Assembly (NCBI RefSeq): GCF_002210165.1
Contig: NZ_AQQP01000012.1
Span: 124,001 to 188,000 of the forward strand
DNA: 64,000 nt
Source of the DNA: Phaeobacter sp. 22II1-1F12B
GTDB lineage: Bacteria > Pseudomonadota > Alphaproteobacteria > Rhodobacterales > Rhodobacteraceae
Direction of reading: 5' to 3'
Notes under the pieces: generated by a model
What the model was told of the DNA's origin: nothing
Database searches by the model: none
The model's input: only the letters and a program-made list of their open reading frames with translations
Shown: positions 45,800 to 55,154 of the stretch, in pieces
Layout of the letters: the number at the start of each line of letters is the position of its first letter
Numbering within the stretch: position 1 is the first letter of the stretch
Made by a program: the position numbers and the translations under genes

Positions 45800-47749
45800 C
45801 TACTGTTGCGATTTGGAGTAACCAATTTGCTCGAGAAGTGCCTCAAAGGCGCTGCGTTCGTCGCGACTGATTCGCGCTCCGTTGTCGCCCGTGTCGTATT
45901 CAGTCTTGTCCTGATGCTGCGATCGCATCGCCATGTTCTTCGCTTCTGCAGCCTGGCTCAGGCGCCAGGTCAAAGCCTCATCCGCGAAATGCGAAATGTC
46001 TTCGACGGCTTCTGCAATCTCATCGTCCAATCCGCGTCGGGCACGCAGTTTCGCCAGCTCCTCATCAACTGTCATCTCGGCGAGTTCAACGTCGCCTGCC
46101 CTTCGTATCGCAGGATTGATTGCCACATGGCGAAGCGCAAAGAGGTTTTCAAGAGCCTCCTCGCCAATCCGCGCGATTAATTCGTCGCGCAGCTCCTGCG
46201 GTCTGGACGACCCCACCCGCAGGATTGCCTCGCGCAGATCGGCGTTCAGCGGATCGGCGCATTCCATCATCTCGACGCCTGCCTCGAATTTCTGGATCAC
46301 ATGCGGCGTCGCGATCAGCGTGGCCAGAATGACGGTCTCGCGCAGGTGGATCTCGGCCTGCTCTCCTGACGCGACCAGAGGCGAACTGCGGGTCGTCAGC
46401 CGGGCGGTCGCGATCGGTTTGCGCCCCGGCACCCACGGCTTGCGCGGTCCGGCCTTTTCCTTACGGGGGTTGAACAGCTCCCAGCGGAGGTTCTTGATCT
46501 CCTGCCCGTAATGCGCGCGGATCGACGGGTCACGGATCAGCTTGATCTTTTCCCGCAGAACCTTGTCGAGCGCGGCCTTGCGCTCGGGGCTATCGAAAAC
46601 GCGCCCTTCGGTTTCGCGCTGCCACAACAGGCGCACCATCGGCAGCGCCTCGTCCAGAACAGCACGCACCGCGTCCGGCCCCTTGGCGCGCAGCAGATCG
46701 TCCGGGTCCTGCCCTTCCGGCATCAGCGCAAAGCGCAGCGACTGCCCGGCCTCAAGCAACGGCAGGGCAAGGTCGATCAGGCGCATGGCAGCGCGGAGAC
46801 CCGCCGTATCGCCATCGAGCGCGATGATCGGCTCAGGCGAAATGCGCCACAACAGCTGCAACTGGTTTTCGGTAATCGCGGTGCCCAGCGGCGCGACCGA
46901 AGCCCCGAACCCACCGGTGTCGAGCGCGATCACATCCATGTAGCCTTCGGCCACGATCAGCGGCTGGCCCTTTCCAGCAGCCTCTCGCGCAGGGCCGTGG
47001 TTGAACAGGGTCCGGCCCTTGTCGAAAAGCTCGGTCTCGGGCGAATTCAGGTATTTCGCGTTGTCGTCGGGGTCCATGGCGCGGCCACCGAAGGCCACGC
47101 ATCGCCCGCGCGCATCGCGGATCGGGAACATGATCCGGTTGCGGAACGTGTCATAGGGCTTGCCGCCCTTGGACGACGGCTTGGCCAGCCCTGCCCCAAG
47201 GATCAGGTCCTCGGCGATGCCCTTGCCCCGCAGGTGATCCCAGAGAACCTGCCAGCCATTCGGCGCAAAACCGATTTCCCAGCGTTTGAGCGCCTCTTCC
47301 CCCAGCCCCCGGCCTGCAAGGTAATCCCGCGCCGGCCCCGCGATCCCGGTATTGAGCTGAAGCCGGAAGAACCGCACGACTTCTTCCATGACCTCCGCCA
47401 ACTCGCTGCGGCGGTCCATCTTTTTCTGCGCCTGCGGGTCGCGGGCGGGCACGGGCATGCCGACCTCACGTGCAAGGATCTCGACCGCCTCCATGAAGCT
47501 GACGTTTTCCGTGTCCTTTATGAACCCGATCGCGTCGCCCTTGGCGTGACAGCCAAAGCAGTAATAAAAGCCCTTGCGGTCATCGACGTGAAAACTTGCC
47601 GTCTTCTCGTGATGGAACGGGCAAGGCGACCACATGTCCCCCTTGCCCTGATTGGATTTGCGCGTATCCCACACGACTTTGCGCCCCACCACCTGTGAAA
47701 GGCTGGCGCGGCTGCGCAATTCGTCGAGGAAGCCGGGTGGAAGACTCAT
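45800..47749 (-). CDS. dnaG: DNA primase
   Basis: Synthesises RNA primers for replication. The 649-residue protein has a CHC2-type zinc finger with Cys43, His46, Cys64 and Cys67 (CPFH...YYCFGC), a Toprim core with VAEGYMDVIAL and ALDGDTAGLRAAMR (about residues 255-330), and a divergent C-terminal helicase-binding domain. It lies upstream of rpoD on the same strand, as in the conserved macromolecular-synthesis arrangement, but without rpsU. Confidence 0.96.
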   Translation of the reverse strand: MSLPPGFLDELRSRASLSQVVGRKVVWDTRKSNQGKGDMWSPCPFHHEKTASFHVDDRKGFYYCFGCHAKGDAIGFIKDTENVSFMEAVEILAREVGMPVPARDPQAQKKMDRRSELAEVMEEVVRFFRLQLNTGIAGPARDYLAGRGLGEEALKRWEIGFAPNGWQVLWDHLRGKGIAEDLILGAGLAKPSSKGGKPYDTFRNRIMFPIRDARGRCVAFGGRAMDPDDNAKYLNSPETELFDKGRTLFNHGPAREAAGKGQPLIVAEGYMDVIALDTGGFGASVAPLGTAITENQLQLLWRISPEPIIALDGDTAGLRAAMRLIDLALPLLEAGQSLRFALMPEGQDPDDLLRAKGPDAVRAVLDEALPMVRLLWQRETEGRVFDSPERKAALDKVLREKIKLIRDPSIRAHYGQEIKNLRWELFNPRKEKAGPRKPWVPGRKPIATARLTTRSSPLVASGEQAEIHLRETVILATLIATPHVIQKFEAGVEMMECADPLNADLREAILRVGSSRPQELRDELIARIGEEALENLFALRHVAINPAIRRAGDVELAEMTVDEELAKLRARRGLDDEIAEAVEDISHFADEALTWRLSQAAEAKNMAMRSQHQDKTEYDTGDNGARISRDERSAFEALLEQIGYSKSQQ

Positions 47750-47785
47750 GCTTTGCTATACCATGGTTACAGGCAGCAGGGTCGA

Positions 47786-48085
47786 TTAGTTGGCGAGACA
47801 GACTTCTTTCCACGCCGCGCCAAGGTCTTCATTGCGCACGATGCGCATTTTTTTCTCATAGACCCAGGGCGTGATCAGCGGAATCGCCGCGTTGTAATTC
47901 GCGGGCCATGTCGGATTCGTCTGGGCAATGGCATCGGGCACTTCACGTTCCCGGACCCGGTCAAGGCGCGCCTGCTGAATCGCGGCAACCACTTGTGACT
48001 GGTAGATGCAGCTCTGTTCCTTGCTGTCCTCGGCCATGACCGGCGAGGCAAGAAGGGCAGCGGCAAGTACAAGGCGGATATTCAT
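47786..48085 (-). CDS. Small secreted protein of unknown function
   Basis: 99 residues with a signal peptide (MNIRLVLAAALLASPVMA-EDS). The mature part is about 80 residues, with two cysteines (in EQSCIYQ and KEVCLAN), one near each end, that could form a disulfide. The segment QSQVVAAIQQARLDRVRERE is probably helical. It stands between soxG and dnaG on the same strand. I do not recognise a family. Confidence 0.7.
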   Translation of the reverse strand: MNIRLVLAAALLASPVMAEDSKEQSCIYQSQVVAAIQQARLDRVREREVPDAIAQTNPTWPANYNAAIPLITPWVYEKKMRIVRNEDLGAAWKEVCLAN

Positions 48086-48120
48086 TAGGTCACTCCGGAA
48101 TCAGTTGAACGTTCGCTACC

Positions 48121-48666
48121 TTAGCCGCGCGCGCCGACAGCTTCCATCGCCCCTTTCAAATCGTGAACGAGTGTCTGCGCCATCGAACGGAAGACCATGA
48201 TCTGAAAGCTGTCGTGTCCAAGCCGCGTGATCGACGCCATCATATGCATCAAGTCCGTCCGGACAGTGGATTTTTCCGGAAAGGCGCTCAGCCGCATATC
48301 CACCGGCACCAGCCGCGCCAGAACATCGACCGCCTTGGCCCCAGACAGGCGAACGACCGCCCAGGCATCGCTTTGCTCTGTGACGGCGGCAAGATCGCTC
48401 AGGCCAGCATCAGGCGCTGCCCCCCGCAACAGGAACTGCCCCTGCCCGAACCAGAGAACCGATGTCTCGCCATCGATTTCCGCCTTGTTGACCGAAGGCA
48501 AGGCAAGACCATGCGCCTTTTGCAAAGCGGTACCCACCGCTTCTGCCTTGCCCGCGTAAGGCATGATAACCGACATGGGCAGCATCTCGCATTCTTCGAG
48601 CCGCAAATCCCCAACCGATACCGGCAGCAATCCCGCGCAGGGTGTTTTCGCAACAAGCTCAACCAC
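48121..48666 (-). CDS. soxG: Sarcosine oxidase, gamma subunit
   Basis: Structural subunit of heterotetrameric sarcosine oxidase. I choose the GTG at 48666 (MVELVAKTPCAGLLPVSVG), which has AGGAGG 8 bases upstream and overlaps the soxA stop by 8 bases; this gives 181 residues. SVLWFGQGQFLLRG and VRLSGAKAVDVLARLVPVD fit the family, which is related in fold to folate-binding GcvT domains. It is the last gene of soxBDAG. Confidence 0.88.
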   Translation of the reverse strand: MVELVAKTPCAGLLPVSVGDLRLEECEMLPMSVIMPYAGKAEAVGTALQKAHGLALPSVNKAEIDGETSVLWFGQGQFLLRGAAPDAGLSDLAAVTEQSDAWAVVRLSGAKAVDVLARLVPVDMRLSAFPEKSTVRTDLMHMMASITRLGHDSFQIMVFRSMAQTLVHDLKGAMEAVGARG

Positions 48667-51592
48667 GGACACGGCCTCCTTCCGGATCGAACACAACCGG
48701 TCCGGTCACTTCGCAAATACATTCGATACCACGCAGGTGATCCACCATCTTGATCTTTTCCCCGTGTCTTTCGGACCCGTTTTTCAGAAAGCCCATTCCC
48801 ATCATCCGCCCCATAGTCGGCGAATAGGCAACCGAGGTGACATAGCCCTGATCGTTCTCGCGCTCGGGCGCATCCTCGGCGCAGAACAGATGTGCCCCCG
48901 CCGTGACCTGTTTCACCTCGCCAACCGGTTTCAAGCCGACAAGCTGTTCGCGACCGGGAACGCACAGGCCGGGGCGTTCGGACATGGTCTTGCCGATACA
49001 GTCCTTCTTGGCCGAAACCATCCGCCCCATCCCGATGTCAAAGGCTGTCGTGCGCCCGTGGATTTCCGCATGGGTGATGAACCCCTTTTCAACCCGCAGC
49101 ACGTTCAGTGCCTCCATCCCGTAGGCGCCGCCGCCCATCTCTTCGGCGCGTTTCACGAGTTCGCGGAACAGGCTGTCGCCATAGCGCGAAGCAACCGCCA
49201 GTTCATAGGCATGCTCGCCCGAGAAAGAGATCCGGAACAGCCGCGCCGCGATACCGCCCAGCGCAACAGGCCCACATGCCATGAAGGGCCAGTCTTCATC
49301 TTTCAGCGGCGCGTCCAGCAAGCCATCGAGCAAGGCGCGCGATTGCGGCCCTGCCACGGCAAACTGCGCCCATTGCTCGGTGACTGAAACAAAGGCCACG
49401 TCAAGCTCGGGACAAAGCCCCTGATGCACGAATTCCAGATGCCGCATGACCTCTCCGGCCGCCGCCGTCGTGGTGGTCATCAGGAAATGGTTTTCCCCCA
49501 GTCGCGCGGTCGTGCCATCATCCATCACATGCCCGTCCTCGCGCAGCATCAGCCCATAGCGGGTCCGCCCCACCTTGAGCGTCGAGAACATGTTGCAATA
49601 GACGAAATCGAGGAATTTGGCCGCGTCGGCGCCCTGAATGTCGATCTTGCCAAGGGTCGAGACATCGCAGACGCCCACCGCCTCGCGCACCATTCCGACC
49701 TCGCGATCACAGGATTCCCGCCATGTGTTTTCGCCCGCCCGCGGGAAATAGCTTGGCCGGTACCAAAGCCCCGCCTCGATCATCGGCGCGCCCATTTCCA
49801 CGCTGGCTGCATGGCTGGTGGTGAACCGCTGCGGTGCGAACCCCTTGCCCTGCGCCCCTGCCCCCATCGCGGCGATGGACACCGGGCTGTAGGGCGGGCG
49901 GAAGGTCGTCGTTCCCGTTTCCGGGATCGCGCGCCCCGTCACATCGGCCAGAACCGCCAGCGCCGCCACGTTGGAATTCTTGCCCTGATCGGTCGCCATA
50001 CCCTGCGTCGTGTACCGCTTCATATGTTCGACCGAGCGGAAGTTTTCCAGAGCGGCCTGTTTCACGTCCTTCACAGTCACATCGTTCTGGAAATCGAGCC
50101 AGGCGCGTCCCTTGCCCGGCACCGCCCAGAGCGGCGCGATGCGATAGGCCCCGTCCTCCGCCGCGGGCAGCGCGACATCGGCGGCTTTCACCCCGATCGC
50201 CTCCAGCGCGCGTTTGGCCGCCTCGACACCTTCGCGCAGGCAGGCAGTCGTTGAAAAGGCCCCGTTGCAGGCCCCGGCCACATGCATGCCCGGCACCGCA
50301 TCCGGACTGGGAACGAAACTCTGGATACTCTCCCGCCATGTCGGCCGCCCGTTCATATGGCAGGTCAGATGCACGATCGGGTTCCAGCCGCCTGACATGG
50401 CGAGGCAATCGGTCTGGATGCGATCCTCGCCCCCGACTGAGCGGATCGTGACATGCTCAAGCCCGGTCCGTCCGCCCGCATCCGATACCATCGCGCCCTT
50501 GAACATGCGCACGCCCGGCACGGTTTCGGCGTCGTGGCGGCTGTCGATCAGCGCCGCCACATGCACACCCGCCGCAAGCATATCGCGCACAGTCCGATGT
50601 CCATCGTCATTGTTGCAAAACACCGTGACACGCCGCCCCGCGCTTACGCCCCAGCGGTTGAGATAGGCCCGCACGGCCCCCGCCGTCATGATCCCGGGCC
50701 GGTCATTGTTCCGAAAGGCGACCGGCCGCTCAAGCGATCCGGCAGCCAGCACCGACTGTTTCGCGACGATGCGCCAGAAACATTCCAGCGGCAGCGCATC
50801 CCCGCGCCGCTTCTTGTGATGCCCGACACGTTCAAGCGCCCCGAATGTGCCCTGATCATAAGCGCCCGTAACAGTGGTCCGCGTCATCAGCCGCACGTTT
50901 TCCATCGCTTCCAGCTCGGCGATGATCTCAGCCGCCCAGACATGGCCCGGCTTGCCGTCAATCTCCTCGACCTCGCCCAGCAGACGCCCGCCCATCTGGC
51001 TGTCCTCATCGGCAAGAACCACGTCAGCCCCCGCCCGGCCCGCTTCCAGTGCCGCCATCAGCCCCGCAGGCCCAGCGCCGATCACCAAGAGATCGCAAAA
51101 GGCAAAGGCCCGCTCGTAACGGTCGGCATTATTCTCTCCCGACAAGGCGCCAAGCCCCGCCGCCCGCCGGATCACCGGCTCATAAAGCTTCTCCCAGAAA
51201 CTCTTTGGCCACATGAAGGTCTTGTAATAGAACCCGGCCCCCAGAAAGGGCGAGACAAGATCGTTCACTCCCATGAGATCGACGCCAAGGCTCGGCCACC
51301 GGTTCTGGCTCGTCGCCGAAAGCCCCGGATAGATCTCCTGAACTGTGGCCCGCACGTTCGGCTCCTGCGCCGCCCCGGACCCGACCGTCACCAGCGCATT
51401 CGGCTCCTCGCTCCCGGCGGTCAGCACGCCGCGGGGACGGTGATACTTGAACGACCGCCCCATCAGGCGCACATCATTCGCCAGCAGCGCCGAGGCCAGC
51501 GTATCGCCCTTGAACCCGCGATAGCGCGCCCCGTCGAACTGGAAAGCGACCTCTTGACCGCGGTCGATCAATCCTTTGCCTTCAACCCTCAT
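48659..51592 (-). CDS. soxA: Sarcosine oxidase, alpha subunit
   Basis: The large subunit, 977 residues. N-terminal ferredoxin-like fold (GFKGDTLASALLANDVRLMGRS), NAD-binding Rossmann domain (LLVIGAGPAGLMAALEAGRAG, about residues 170-190), and a C-terminal GcvT-like aminomethyl-folate domain (GVCDVSTLGKIDIQG, then RVEKGFITHAEIHGRTTAFD). With beta, gamma and delta it demethylates sarcosine to glycine, giving methylene-tetrahydrofolate and peroxide. It overlaps soxD (4 bases) and soxG. Confidence 0.95.
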   Translation of the reverse strand: MRVEGKGLIDRGQEVAFQFDGARYRGFKGDTLASALLANDVRLMGRSFKYHRPRGVLTAGSEEPNALVTVGSGAAQEPNVRATVQEIYPGLSATSQNRWPSLGVDLMGVNDLVSPFLGAGFYYKTFMWPKSFWEKLYEPVIRRAAGLGALSGENNADRYERAFAFCDLLVIGAGPAGLMAALEAGRAGADVVLADEDSQMGGRLLGEVEEIDGKPGHVWAAEIIAELEAMENVRLMTRTTVTGAYDQGTFGALERVGHHKKRRGDALPLECFWRIVAKQSVLAAGSLERPVAFRNNDRPGIMTAGAVRAYLNRWGVSAGRRVTVFCNNDDGHRTVRDMLAAGVHVAALIDSRHDAETVPGVRMFKGAMVSDAGGRTGLEHVTIRSVGGEDRIQTDCLAMSGGWNPIVHLTCHMNGRPTWRESIQSFVPSPDAVPGMHVAGACNGAFSTTACLREGVEAAKRALEAIGVKAADVALPAAEDGAYRIAPLWAVPGKGRAWLDFQNDVTVKDVKQAALENFRSVEHMKRYTTQGMATDQGKNSNVAALAVLADVTGRAIPETGTTTFRPPYSPVSIAAMGAGAQGKGFAPQRFTTSHAASVEMGAPMIEAGLWYRPSYFPRAGENTWRESCDREVGMVREAVGVCDVSTLGKIDIQGADAAKFLDFVYCNMFSTLKVGRTRYGLMLREDGHVMDDGTTARLGENHFLMTTTTAAAGEVMRHLEFVHQGLCPELDVAFVSVTEQWAQFAVAGPQSRALLDGLLDAPLKDEDWPFMACGPVALGGIAARLFRISFSGEHAYELAVASRYGDSLFRELVKRAEEMGGGAYGMEALNVLRVEKGFITHAEIHGRTTAFDIGMGRMVSAKKDCIGKTMSERPGLCVPGREQLVGLKPVGEVKQVTAGAHLFCAEDAPERENDQGYVTSVAYSPTMGRMMGMGFLKNGSERHGEKIKMVDHLRGIECICEVTGPVVFDPEGGRVRG

Positions 51593-51852
51593 GACCGCGC
51601 CTCCGAGGCCAGTGCCACGCCGGAAATTTCATGGCTCACCGTATTGCGCGTCACCACGAGCCAGCCATTGCAGCCACTCTCGTGATACCAGAGCTCCCGC
51701 GTCTCCCCGGCCGGGTTCTCACGCAGATGCACATAGGCGTCCCATGCCGCTTCGCCCGCATCTGGTGCCGGGCGTTCAAGCGCCACCGCCGCGCCCTTGT
51801 AATAAAACTCGCGCCGATCCCGTTCGCCACATACCGGACAGTTGATCCTCAT
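51589..51852 (-). CDS. soxD: Sarcosine oxidase, delta subunit
   Basis: A small zinc-binding subunit of 87 residues. Ligands are readable as Cys5 and Cys8 (INCPVCGE) and His57 and Cys61 (WYHESGCNGW), matching the Cys-x2-Cys ... His-x3-Cys zinc site of the known heterotetramer. Its end overlaps the soxA start by 4 bases. A 61-base gap to soxB contains a stretch at 51863-51885 resembling the tail of the intergenic element at 3315. Confidence 0.93.
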   Translation of the reverse strand: MRINCPVCGERDRREFYYKGAAVALERPAPDAGEAAWDAYVHLRENPAGETRELWYHESGCNGWLVVTRNTVSHEISGVALASEARS

Positions 51853-51913
51853 CGCACAGGCCCCTGCTTCTTCTCGTCAAAAATACGGAAATTCCGCCCT
51901 CACGGCTCCCGGC

Positions 51914-53167
51914 TCAGTGCAGATTATGCTGCGCGCCGGTGCCTTCCTCGTCCATCAGCCCCACACCGCTCCGGAACCGGTCCAGCCGCAGCTTCTCCGC
52001 CGCCGGGTGCGGGCGATCGGTTGCGATCAGATGGGCAAGACAATTGCCCGATCCCGGCACCGCCTTGAAACCGCCATAACACCAGCCGCAATCAAGATAG
52101 AGCCCCTCGGTATCGGTCTTGTCGATGATCGGCGATCCATCGGGCGTCATATCCATGATCCCGCCCCATGACCTCAAGACCTTCGCCTTGCCGATCATCG
52201 GCATCAGCGTCATGCCCGCTTCCATCACGTGTTCGACCAGCGGCAGGTTCCCCCGCGCCGCATAGGACGCGTACATGTCGAGATCGCCGCCAAACACCAG
52301 CCCGCCCTTGTCGGACTGGCTGATATAGAAATGCCCCATGCCAAAGCTCACCACGTGATCGATCACCGGCTTCAGGCCTTCGGAAACGAAAGCCTGCAAC
52401 ACGTGGCTTTCAATCGGCAGCCGCATACCCGCCATCGCCGCCACCTGCCCCGACCTCCCGGCCACAACGATCGCGACCTTCTTGGCGCGGATCGCCCCGC
52501 GCGAGGTCTGGACACCGCGCACCTTGCCGTTTTCGATATCGATTCCGGTGACCTCGCAATTCTGGATCAGATCGACGCCGCGCTGGTCCGCGCCCCGCGC
52601 ATATCCCCAGGCCACCGCATCGTGACGCGCCGTACCGCCGCGCGGATGCAGCAATCCGCCAAAGACCGGAAAGCGGACATTGTCGAAATCGAGATAGGGC
52701 AGATGTTTGCGCACGCCCTCCCGGTCGAGCAGGATTGCATCGTCGCCCTGGTTGATCATCGCGTTGCCGCGCCGGGCAAAGGCATCGCGCTGCCCGTCCG
52801 AATGGAACAGGTTGATTAGCCCGCGCTGCGAATGCATCACGTTGTAATTCAACTCTTCTTCGAGCCCTTCCCAGAGCTTGAGCGAATGCGAATAGAATTC
52901 GGAGTTGCCCGGCAGGAAATAGTTGGCCCGCACGATAGTCGTGTTCCGGCCCACGTTGCCGCCGCCGATATAGCCTTTTTCCAGCACCGCGATGTTTTTC
53001 AGCCCATATTCGGCGGCAAGGTAATACGCCGTCGAAAGCCCATGTCCGCCGCCGCCGATGATCACGATGTCATATTCGGATTTCGGCTCAGGATCGCGCC
53101 AGTGAGGTTTCCACCCCTTGTTACCGGTCAGCCCCTCTTTCAGGACCTTCAGGCCGGAAAAACGCAT
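51914..53167 (-). CDS. soxB: Sarcosine oxidase, beta subunit
   Basis: The catalytic flavoprotein subunit, 417 residues, carrying FAD and covalent FMN in known enzymes. FAD-binding motif DIVIIGGGGHGLSTAYYLA near residues 33-51, then GYIGGGNVGRNTTIVRANY. LHPRGGTARHDAVAWGYARGA carries the histidine region expected for FMN attachment. GGIMDMTPDGSPIIDKT and LDCGWCYGGFKAVPGSG close the substrate domain. It is the first gene of the sox operon. Confidence 0.95.
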   Translation of the reverse strand: MRFSGLKVLKEGLTGNKGWKPHWRDPEPKSEYDIVIIGGGGHGLSTAYYLAAEYGLKNIAVLEKGYIGGGNVGRNTTIVRANYFLPGNSEFYSHSLKLWEGLEEELNYNVMHSQRGLINLFHSDGQRDAFARRGNAMINQGDDAILLDREGVRKHLPYLDFDNVRFPVFGGLLHPRGGTARHDAVAWGYARGADQRGVDLIQNCEVTGIDIENGKVRGVQTSRGAIRAKKVAIVVAGRSGQVAAMAGMRLPIESHVLQAFVSEGLKPVIDHVVSFGMGHFYISQSDKGGLVFGGDLDMYASYAARGNLPLVEHVMEAGMTLMPMIGKAKVLRSWGGIMDMTPDGSPIIDKTDTEGLYLDCGWCYGGFKAVPGSGNCLAHLIATDRPHPAAEKLRLDRFRSGVGLMDEEGTGAQHNLH

Positions 53168-53397
53168 GTCTTACTCCTTGATCGATCGCTGGCGATAGAA
53201 CCAACTCACACGCCAAGTATCAATGCCTTGCTGTCGCTGCCCTCTGCCTTTTCGACAAATAATTGTCCGCCTGCGACCGATAGAGGCGCAGACGGATTTT
53301 CCTGCTATCTGTCCAGACGCGCAGCGCATCCTCCGTAAGGCCTTGCCGATCCGGGGCGTAAGCCCCGAAACGGAACCGCCTTACCTTTCGCGGCGCA

Positions 53398-54831
53398 TCA
53401 AAGGCCCTTGGCGCGATAGCTCGCCGCGACCTTGCCGATGCTTACGAGGTAAGCCGCCGTGCGCAGATCGTGGACATCATCGCGCGCATGCCAGACCTCG
53501 CGCATCGCCTGGTAGGCAACGCGCATCGTGTCGTCCAGGCCCGACCGCACCAGTTCCAGTTCATCTGCGCCACGCAGGTACTTGGTCTTGAAATCCGGCG
53601 ACAGGCTCCAGCCCAGTTCCTTGTCCTTCGAGAGCCGTTCGAGTTCTTCGACGATCAGTTGGTGGCGGGCCTCTTCCTGACGCCGCCCCATGCGGCCAAA
53701 ACGAATGTGGCTGAGGTTCTTGACCCATTCGAAATAAGACACCGTCACACCACCGGCGTTGGCATACATGTCAGGAATAATGACTACCCCCTTGTCGCGC
53801 AGGATCTCGTCCCCGCCCGCCGTGACCGGCCCGTTCGCGGCCTCGATGATCAGGGGCGCCTTGATCTTGTCGGCGTTGCCCATGTTGATCACTCCCTCCA
53901 TCGCGGCGGGGATGAGAATGTCGCAGGCCGATTCAAGAACCTTGTTGCCCTGCTCTACATAAGTGCCGTCGCCAAAGCCTTTCACGCCGCCATGGGTGGC
54001 AATCCAGGATCTGACCGCTTCGACATTCAGCCCCTTTTCATCGACCAGCGCACCGTCTCGTTCGATAACGCCCGTAATCAGGGCGCCGTCCTCCTCCGAC
54101 AAGAACTTGGCCGCGTGATAGCCGACATTGCCAAGACCCTGCACGATGATGCGCTTGCCCTGCAGACCGCCACTCAGGCCGGTCTTTGCCACATCTTCGG
54201 AATGGCGAAAGAATTCCTGAAGCGCATATTGCACGCCACGCCCCGTTGCCTCGACCCGGCCCTGAATGCCGCCTGCATTGATCGGCTTGCCGGTGACACA
54301 GGCGCGCGCGTTGATATCGGTCGTGTTCATCCGTGCATATTGATCCGAAATCCATGCCATCTCGCGCTCGCCCGTGCCCATGTCGGGCGCAGGCACGTTC
54401 TGGCTTGGATGGATCAGGTCGCGCTTGGCCAGTTCATAGGCGAAACGCCGGGTAATCAGTTCCAGCTCATGTTCCTCGTATTCGCGCGGGTCGATGCAGA
54501 GGCCGCCCTTGGAGCCGCCGAACGGCGCATCCACCAGAGCACATTTATAGGTCATAAGTGCGGCCAGCGCCTCGACCTCGTCCTGGTTCACGCCCAGCGA
54601 ATAGCGGATGCCGCCCTTGACCGGCTCCATATGTTCGGAATGCACCGAGCGATAGCCGGTAAAGGTATGGATCTGCCCCCGCAGCCGGACCCCGAAGCGG
54701 ACCGTATAGGTTGCATTGCAAACGCGGATCTTTTCCTCAAGCCCGGCGGGCAGCTTCATCAGGGCGACAGCCCTGTTGAACATGAGATCCACGCTCTCGC
54801 GAAAGCTCGGTTCCTTGGAATGCTGCAACAT
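53398..54831 (-). CDS. gdhA: Glutamate dehydrogenase (Glu/Leu/Phe/Val dehydrogenase family)
   Basis: Oxidative deamination of glutamate or the reverse amination. 477 residues: GGIRYSLGVNQDEVEALAALM near residue 77 and PFGGSKGGLCIDPREY, containing the catalytic-lysine loop; PAPDMGTGEREMAWI; a Rossmann domain with VQGLGNVGYHAAKFL; and EAANGPVT. Coenzyme preference cannot be read with certainty. It lies upstream of soxB with 230 bases between. That gap contains a GC hairpin at 53352-53367 that may end gdhA transcription, and no gene I can see. Confidence 0.92.
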   Translation of the reverse strand: MLQHSKEPSFRESVDLMFNRAVALMKLPAGLEEKIRVCNATYTVRFGVRLRGQIHTFTGYRSVHSEHMEPVKGGIRYSLGVNQDEVEALAALMTYKCALVDAPFGGSKGGLCIDPREYEEHELELITRRFAYELAKRDLIHPSQNVPAPDMGTGEREMAWISDQYARMNTTDINARACVTGKPINAGGIQGRVEATGRGVQYALQEFFRHSEDVAKTGLSGGLQGKRIIVQGLGNVGYHAAKFLSEEDGALITGVIERDGALVDEKGLNVEAVRSWIATHGGVKGFGDGTYVEQGNKVLESACDILIPAAMEGVINMGNADKIKAPLIIEAANGPVTAGGDEILRDKGVVIIPDMYANAGGVTVSYFEWVKNLSHIRFGRMGRRQEEARHQLIVEELERLSKDKELGWSLSPDFKTKYLRGADELELVRSGLDDTMRVAYQAMREVWHARDDVHDLRTAAYLVSIGKVAASYRAKGL

Positions 54832-55154
54832 GGTGCCTCCCTTTCATTCTCCTCAAGGTCAAGTTGAGCCCAGATTTGGCAATCAAACAATGACGACTTA
54901 GTGAAAATCCGCCGAATTCCGGCAGCGATTCGCTGATTTGCGGGCGAAGGGGTGGCCGGGCGACGCCCTCTTTCTGTCGCTGTTGCCGATCCAGAAACAG
55001 AGCGGGATCAACCGGTTGATAGTCCCGCCCCGGTCCGTAAACCCCCTGTTTTAGGCGGTCTTCCGCCCAAATTCGGCCATTATCGACCCGCAGAAAGACT
55101 GGGACGGATTGCACCCGAACGACTTGAGCTGCCCGAGGTCGAAAGAGGTAAGTT
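54832..55154. other. Intergenic region between gdhA and the tad genes
   Basis: 323 bases separating divergent gdhA and the TadG-like gene, so it must hold both promoters. Visible: a small hairpin GGCGG-TCTT-CCGCC at 55054-55067 and a ribosome-binding site AAAGAGG before the TadG-like ATG. Short open frames exist on both strands (a proline-rich one at 54952-55158), but none has a convincing start or resemblance, so I call no gene here. Confidence 0.6.

Noticed and set aside
51863-51885. Second copy of the intergenic element of 3315-3366
   Set aside because: Only the GTATTTTTGACGAGAAGAAG-like tail (minus strand) is similar; the GC hairpin is missing, so it is at best a remnant.
53352-53367. 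GC hairpin as a gdhA terminator
   Set aside because: The stem CGGGGC/GCCCCG is clear but no T-run follows on the minus strand, so I did not list it as a terminator.
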